Assembly (NCBI GenBank): GCA_016806145.1
Contig: CP063168.1
Coordinates: 124,001 to 188,000 of the forward strand
Length of the DNA stretch: 64,000 nucleotides
Reading direction: 5' to 3'
Source: Variovorax paradoxus
GTDB taxonomy: Bacteria > Pseudomonadota > Gammaproteobacteria > Burkholderiales > Burkholderiaceae_C
The notes under the pieces are model-generated. The model made no database searches. It was not told where the DNA came from and was given only the letters and a program-made list of their open reading frames with translations. A program made the position numbers and the translations under genes. Positions 62,767 through 64,000 of the stretch are shown here, one piece after another; within the stretch, counting starts at the first letter, position 1, and each line of letters starts with the position of its first letter.

Positions 62767-63684
62767 ATGATCCTAAGATGCTTCTTTAAACCGGCGCTCG
62801 TTTGCGGCGTTCTGGCCGTGGGAGTGCTTGTGGCGTTATCCGCGGCAGCTGACACGCTGGACAAGATCCAGGAAGAAGGGCGAATCACTGTCGGTGTCAG
62901 GGATGCCTCCGGCGCCATGTCGTATACCCTGGGGCCGGACAAGTACGTCGGCTACCAGGTCGATGTATGCGAGCGAATCGTTGCCGACATCAAAAAGACG
63001 TTGCTGCTCGACAAGCTGGAGGTTCGATACCAGGTCGTGACGCCCACCAATCGCATTCCACTACTAAGTAATGGCACCATCCAGCTCGAATGTGGATCGA
63101 CCACCAACAACACGGCGCGACAAACCGACGTGGCGTTTTCTCCCACGACATATGTCGAAAGCGTGCGCATCGCGGTGAAAGCCGACTCGGGCATCCACGA
63201 CTTCACAGACCTCGGCGGCAAGACCATCGTTGCGACGGCGGGCAGCACCGCAATTCGAGTTGTCAGGAACTTGAATCGGGTCGCATCCCGGAAGGTCTTG
63301 GAAATCTACGGTAAGGACAACGCCGATGGCTTTCTGCTCTTCGAGTCGGGCAGAGCCGACGCCTATGCTGCCGACAGTCAGATCTTGGCCACGTTGATCT
63401 CGAAGAGCAAGTATCCAGGCAACTACAAGATTCTGGAGCGGCCCCTGAGCGTGGAGCCAATCGGCATCATGATTCCCAAGGGCGACACCAGGTTCAAAAA
63501 GCTCGTGGACACCACGGTGACCGCACTGGCCTCGAGTGGTGAGCTTGCCCAGCTGTACGACAAATGGTTCGTGCAACCTATCCCTCCCCATGGCACGAAG
63601 GTCGGACTGCCAGCTTCTGCGCTCACCCGGGCCGCTTGGGCTTCACCCAATGACAAGCCGCTGGAGGCCTACGCGGAAAAGTAG
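62767..63684 (+). CDS. GltI-like amino-acid ABC substrate-binding protein
   Basis: 305 residues. Signal peptide ending near LSAAAD, then LDKIQEEGRITVGVRDASGA, YVGYQVDVCERIVADIKK, LECGSTTNNTARQTDVAFSP and a VEPIGIMIPKGDTRFKKLVD region, all typical of glutamate/aspartate-binding proteins. No permease or ATPase gene follows within the window; a LysR gene faces it at 63697. Confidence 0.92.
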   Translation: MILRCFFKPALVCGVLAVGVLVALSAAADTLDKIQEEGRITVGVRDASGAMSYTLGPDKYVGYQVDVCERIVADIKKTLLLDKLEVRYQVVTPTNRIPLLSNGTIQLECGSTTNNTARQTDVAFSPTTYVESVRIAVKADSGIHDFTDLGGKTIVATAGSTAIRVVRNLNRVASRKVLEIYGKDNADGFLLFESGRADAYAADSQILATLISKSKYPGNYKILERPLSVEPIGIMIPKGDTRFKKLVDTTVTALASSGELAQLYDKWFVQPIPPHGTKVGLPASALTRAAWASPNDKPLEAYAEK

Positions 63685-63696
63685 GCGCGTCCAGCC

Positions 63697-64000
63697 TCAT
63701 CTATCAACCGCTCGGGCGCCGGCGAACCTAGCTGCCGACTCGAGCAGGCATTCAAGAAGAATATTGGACGCTGGCGCTTCGCTCACACGCCGCTGCATCA
63801 CGCCGATCTCTCTGAAGAACGTCTGCTCTCCCAACGAAATCATTCTCACGCCTAGCGGCAGCGGAAGATTGGCCTCCGCAAGCGGCACGATCGCCACGCC
63901 GGCACCCACGGCCACCAGGTTGACAAGGCCCGCGATCTCGTCGAGCTCGATGGCGTCGTGCACGGAGAGCGACTCGCGCTGGATGAAGCGCTCCACCATG
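63697..64000 (-). CDS. LysR-family regulator, 3' part
   Basis: The visible 100 codons form the C-terminal half of a LysR effector domain: LDEIAGLVNLVAVGAGVAIV, PLGVRMISLGEQTFFREIGV. The gene continues beyond the right edge of the window. It converges on the GltI-like gene, leaving 12 bp between the two stops. Confidence 0.8.
   Translation of the reverse strand, partial: MVERFIQRESLSVHDAIELDEIAGLVNLVAVGAGVAIVPLAEANLPLPLGVRMISLGEQTFFREIGVMQRRVSEAPASNILLECLLESAARFAGARAVDR

Overview
This 64 kb, GC-rich window looks like a chromosomal segment or large integrated element of a betaproteobacterium, most likely Burkholderiales/Comamonadaceae (Variovorax-like). The grounds are the number of Bug/TTT-type solute receptors (three), the AtuA-DUF4387 pair, a BKACE enzyme, isoquinoline-oxidoreductase-type molybdenum hydroxylase subunits, DUF3606 proteins and H-NS-like proteins with Lys/Ala-rich tails. 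This is inferred from gene families; no rRNA or core marker is present.

Layout. (1) 1-6.6 kb: accessory, phage- or plasmid-like stretch. It holds a degenerate tandem repeat of about 200 bp, two abutting tRNA-like sequences with oversized anticodon arms, a winged-helix protein, a nucleoside deoxyribosyltransferase coupled to a NinX/DUF2591-like protein, a DUF3606 protein, a LigD-type ligase core, and the 5' stub of dnaE2. (2) 6.6-24.8 kb: a defence-type island. On the minus strand, three genes of unknown role and a ribbon-helix-helix (RHH) gene lie upstream of a full Wadjet operon (jetA-jetB-jetC-jetD), followed by a broken conserved gene. Divergently, a second RHH gene is coupled to a 1495-residue SF1 helicase-nuclease, then a J-domain-like protein and a broken rmuC. 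(3) 24.8-27.5 kb: an IS150-type element interrupted by an IS407-type element with a clear 4-bp target duplication; it closes the island and truncates rmuC. (4) 27.7-41 kb: catabolic genes. A minus-strand set (TTT receptor, crotonase, NIPSNAP protein, second TTT receptor, Mo hydroxylase large and small subunits, BKACE, a small ORF, LysR) faces a GntR-controlled plus-strand operon (AtuA, DUF4387, TTT receptor, serine hydrolase). (5) 41.6-43.8 kb: a RloA/RloB (AbiL-like) ATPase-Toprim pair whose ATPase ends in a DUF3606-like domain. (6) 44-51.8 kb: minus-strand operon with an IlvD/Edd dehydratase, beta-propeller protein, polar amino-acid-type ABC transporter and D-2-hydroxyacid dehydrogenase, preceded by a decayed RraA-like gene. 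(7) 52-64 kb: hypothetical proteins, a lipoprotein, an IS630 relic, a DUF7673-type protein, two H-NS-like proteins (one with a histone-H1-like tail), a graveyard of crotonase, IS66 and IS30 fragments, a complete IS66-family element with a passenger gene and an 8-bp target duplication, a GltI-like binding protein and the 3' part of a LysR gene.

The strongest candidates for something undescribed are the RHH-helicase/nuclease-J-like-RmuC cassette back to back with Wadjet, the two tRNA-like sequences, the ATPase-DUF3606 fusion partnered with RloB, and the IS66 passenger gene. Function statements rest on motifs read by eye; no database search was possible.
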